Below are positions 8,634 through 10,923 of a stretch of DNA of 10,923 nucleotides, one piece after another. This stretch comes from Isotricha intestinalis (Eukaryota > Ciliophora > Litostomatea > Vestibuliferida > Isotrichidae): the NCBI GenBank assembly GCA_023807065.1, contig JAJJLU010000122.1, positions 1 to 10,923 on the forward strand, in the 5' to 3' direction. The translations under genes and the position numbers were made by a program. Numbering within the stretch: the stretch's first letter is position 1; every line of letters starts with the position of its first letter. The notes beneath the pieces were generated by a model, which did no database searches, was not told the DNA's origin, and saw only the letters and a program-made list of their open reading frames with translations.

Positions 8634-8758
8634 ATATGTTTTTATCAAACTATTTAATAAACATGCTTAGAAAAAAATTAAAATTCCATAATATAGAATA
8701 AATATATAAATATATTTTTGTAATCTTTTTTTTTTGATAAAAAAATAATTATTAATTA

Positions 8759-10093
8759 ATGAAAAAGAATGTTGATTTTGGTGAATGGAAATTAAAATTA
8801 AAATCAATCAATGATATAATTTCAATTTCTTTGGAATCAAAGTCAAATTATTTCAAATCATCTTATAAATTAAAATATTTTCTTCAATATAAAGAACTTT
8901 ATTCTAAAACAATGACTGATATGATTCAATATATTAATTCATTATTTTCCCAAAAACAATATAAAATAAAACAAAATGAAGAAGAATTAATATTCACTTT
9001 GATTTTAGGAAAAAATTCCTCAATTGATATAATATTAAATAAAATTAATTCATTTGAAGATAACAATGAAATTTCAATTTCTTTAAAAAATAATGAAAAT
9101 AATGAAGAATTCACTAAATTAAAAAAAGAAGTAAATTCTTTAAAATTAGATTATGATTATTTAAAAAAAGAAATCACAGAATTAAAAGATAAAATGAATA
9201 AATTAGAACAAGTATTTAAAAAATTACAAGAAATTCAATCAATAAAACCACATGAGTCAATTATTAATTGTGTATCTATTTTTCCTTCAGGGAAAATAAT
9301 TTCAGCTTCTTCTGATAAATCAATTATAATTTATAATGAGATTCTAGAAGTAATTCAAAAGATTCCATCAGCTCATAAAGGAAATATTTTTTATATTGAT
9401 ATAAAAGATGAAAATAATTTTATTTCTTGTTCTTTGGATAAAATAATAAAAATGTGGATTAAAAAAAACCAAAATTTTGAACTCAATAAAAGCATTGATA
9501 ATTGTCATAATAGTATGATTAGAAAGGTTATTTATTGTCCAAACAATAAAATAATATCATGTTCATGGGACAAAACAATTAAAATTTGGGATGAAAATAA
9601 TTGTCAAAATATTAAGACTTTAGAAGAATCTCAAAAAATTAATGGGATATTAATTTTAAAAGAAGAAAATATTTTAGTTTCTTCAGGGGACAATAGAACA
9701 ATATTTTATAATTTAAATGATTTTGAACAAATAAAATATTTTGAGGGTGCTTCTTGTCTTTATCATTATGCTTTATGTAAACTTAATCAAAATAATATAA
9801 TTGTTGGTGGAAGAGATGATATGATTATTAAAGTAATTTCAATTTCTGAAAAAAAAGTGATAAAAGAATTAAATAATGATTTTGTCTGTTGGGCAATATT
9901 ATCAATTGAAAAAAAAGGTATCTTTTTAATAGGAGGTAAAAATAATAATATTAAAATTTATAATAAAAATTATAATTGCATTCAGGTAATTGAAAATGCT
10001 CATACAAAGCATATTAAAGGATTTATTGAATTAAAAAATGAACAAATTGCCTCTTTTTCTCATGATGGTTGTATAAAAGTTTGGGGATATTAA
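8759..10093 (+). CDS. Coiled-coil WD40-repeat protein, soluble paralogue of gene 1
   Basis: This 444-residue protein is probably a cytosolic or nuclear scaffold. Residues about 10-95 are the same N-terminal domain as in gene 1. A heptad-like coiled coil (about 116-160, EFTKLKKEVNSLK onward) follows with no membrane span. Residues 163-444 form a seven-blade WD40 propeller: SSDKSIIIYN, LDKIIKMW, SWDKTIKIWD, DNRTIFYN, RDDMIIKV, a degenerate KNNNIKIYN blade, and HDGCIKVWGY closing at the C-terminus. SIFPSG and IKDENNF are shared word for word with gene 1. By eye, about half of the propeller residues match, and one 22-base DNA stretch is identical (9313-9334 against 1537-1558 inverted). The ATG follows an in-frame TAA (8753-8755), and the stop is TAA. 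It reads toward the right telomere. The binding partner is unknown. Confidence 0.92.
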   Translation: MKKNVDFGEWKLKLKSINDIISISLESKSNYFKSSYKLKYFLQYKELYSKTMTDMIQYINSLFSQKQYKIKQNEEELIFTLILGKNSSIDIILNKINSFEDNNEISISLKNNENNEEFTKLKKEVNSLKLDYDYLKKEITELKDKMNKLEQVFKKLQEIQSIKPHESIINCVSIFPSGKIISASSDKSIIIYNEILEVIQKIPSAHKGNIFYIDIKDENNFISCSLDKIIKMWIKKNQNFELNKSIDNCHNSMIRKVIYCPNNKIISCSWDKTIKIWDENNCQNIKTLEESQKINGILILKEENILVSSGDNRTIFYNLNDFEQIKYFEGASCLYHYALCKLNQNNIIVGGRDDMIIKVISISEKKVIKELNNDFVCWAILSIEKKGIFLIGGKNNNIKIYNKNYNCIQVIENAHTKHIKGFIELKNEQIASFSHDGCIKVWGY

Positions 10094-10882
10094 AAGTTAT
10101 TTAATAAATATTAAAAAAGAACAATGTAAATTTAATTTATTTAATTTTTTTGTGAATAAATAATTAAAGTAAAATATTTCAACATTTTCTTCTGTAAATA
10201 AAAATCTTTATTTTAAAATATTAAAAATATTTCAATGATTGTTTAAATTAATATTAGTTGGATTAGGGAAATATTTTATTAAAAACATGAATTTATTATT
10301 ACTTAAATATTCTAAAAGTAGGCTAAAAAATGAAGTAAATAAATGATATCAGAGTTATTCAAATAGAAGAATATTAAATATATCTTGGTATTTATCAATA
10401 TTTTAATTAGTTAAGAGATGACTATATGATTCAAAAATATCTAAAAAGAGAGAGTTGCTATTCTCATAAATTGGACTTTCAAGGAGAAGATGCTTAATCT
10501 GATAGTTAAGATAGATTAAATTAAGGTAATCATTCATAATAGTTGATTTTTTTATATAAAATTTATATTTATATTGAATTTCTAGAAATTCTGATTAATT
10601 ATTTAAAAGGAAAAGAATATAACAAATATTACTAAAGAAATTTTAATATCAATTTTGAATTTATTGTCAAAAAAATATTTCAATGATAGTAAATATTTAT
10701 TTTTTTTTAGCTAAAAAATACATCTAATCAGTTCATTTACTATTTATCTCCATCTATAAATAATTATTTTGCTTTTTACTATTGAGTTATAAAATATATA
10801 ATAATTATCTATATTTTTTAATTAATTTGGAATATGAATTTATTATAGTTATATGAAATTAAAATAAATATTATAGATTACG
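10094..10882. other. Right subtelomeric spacer, no clear gene
   Basis: This holds the 3' flank of gene 4 and then AT-rich DNA up to the right telomere. AATGTAAA lies 30 bases after the stop (10123-10130), and TGTAAATA, the Pumilio/PUF-type word, is at 10193-10200. A GC-richer island (about 10441-10510, roughly one third G+C against about 15% on each side) overlaps a 44-codon minus-strand frame. It also contains a 5-bp stem, CTTAA/TTAAG (10493-10510). No tRNA, snRNA or transposon is recognisable. Confidence 0.6.
10403..10537 (-). other. Possible 44-codon small ORF or coding relic
   Basis: An ATG-to-TAA frame begins MNDYLNLIYLNYQIKHLLLE and continues with a less repetitive composition (SPIYENSNSLFLD) to the end. 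The stop-free frame extends upstream to about 10594, giving 63 codons. It coincides with the main GC-rich island of this spacer and uses C at third positions more often than the big genes do. It is convergent with gene 4 and reads away from the right telomere. No family is recognised. It may be a microprotein gene, a single exon of a decayed gene, or chance. Confidence 0.25.
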
Positions 10883-10923
10883 TTGGGGATTGGGGATTGG
10901 GGATTGGGGATTGGGGATTGGGG
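10883..10923. repeat. Right telomere, ATTGGGG repeats
   Basis: Five perfect ATTGGGG units (10889-10923) follow a partial TTGGGG (10883-10888) joined to ACG. This is the G-rich strand running 5' to 3' toward the right end, the exact complement of the left terminal repeat. The junction base before TTGGGG is G and not A, which marks the point where telomere addition began. With the left telomere, it makes the window a full chromosome. Confidence 0.97.

Larger units (their letters stand above)
7319..8758. other. Divergent spacer between genes 3 and 4
   Basis: This 1.44-kb AT-rich region lies between two outward-reading genes and should carry both promoters. It includes a 12-base palindrome TCCAAATTTGGA (7656-7667), a 9-bp inverted repeat (8270-8305), a GC-richer zone (about 8400-8580) with a 47-codon plus-strand frame (8490-8633), and a 9-bp hairpin inside that frame (8525-8546). 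A T-rich run (about 8727-8735) sits just before gene 4. No tRNA, rRNA or mobile element is recognisable, and no core promoter can be distinguished from background. Confidence 0.6.

Noticed and set aside
8926..9114. Minus-strand 62-codon frame inside gene 4
   Set aside because: It lies antisense to the N-terminal domain that gene 4 shares with gene 1, so it is a shadow frame.
10081..10088. TTGGGGAT near the end of gene 4
   Set aside because: It encodes the conserved W-G-Y end of the last WD40 blade and is not a telomere remnant.
772..10093. A functional operon-like system of the four genes
   Set aside because: The genes alternate in strand with spacers over 1 kb, and no known pathway joins WD40 scaffolds with Cdc50. 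Linkage alone does not show shared function in ciliate macronuclei.

Overview
This window appears to be one complete eukaryotic minichromosome. It opens with C-strand telomere repeats (CCCCAAT units, bases 1-34) and closes with the matching G-strand repeats (ATTGGGG units, bases 10883-10923). A telomere at each end of an 11-kb molecule points to the somatic (macronuclear) genome of a ciliate. The DNA is extremely AT-rich, most of all between genes. All four large genes read through without introns under the standard genetic code, end in TAA, and encode Gln with CAA/CAG. That argues against ciliates that read UAA/UAG as Gln (Tetrahymena, Paramecium, Oxytricha). It fits a standard-code lineage such as litostomes, which include the rumen entodiniomorphids. 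The lineage is an inference; the telomeres and code use are read directly.

Layout, left to right: telomere; about 740 bp without a clear gene; gene 1 (772-2235, minus), a membrane-anchored coiled-coil WD40 protein; 1.36 kb divergent spacer; gene 2 (3591-4637, plus), a Cdc50/Lem3 lipid-flippase subunit; 1.06 kb convergent spacer; gene 3 (5699-7318, minus), an uncharacterised two-pass membrane protein; 1.44 kb divergent spacer; gene 4 (8759-10093, plus), a soluble coiled-coil WD40 protein paralogous to gene 1; about 790 bp; telomere. About half of the molecule is coding.

The arrangement is nearly mirror-symmetric. The two WD40 paralogues lie at opposite ends, each reading toward its nearer telomere and each about 0.8 kb from it. 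The two inner genes both encode proteins with a short N-terminus, one membrane span, a large Cys-containing ectodomain and a second span. Only gene 2 has a confident function: the beta subunit of P4-ATPase phospholipid flippases. No shared pathway can be shown for the four genes. Macronuclear linkage in ciliates often reflects chromosome fragmentation rather than function.

The spacers contain no recognisable tRNA, rRNA, mobile element or CRISPR. They do hold a few GC-richer islands with short open frames (34-47 codons), several hairpins, and a recurrent AATGTAAA element next to three of the four stop codons. I treat these as leads, because AT-rich DNA produces short inverted repeats and short frames by chance.
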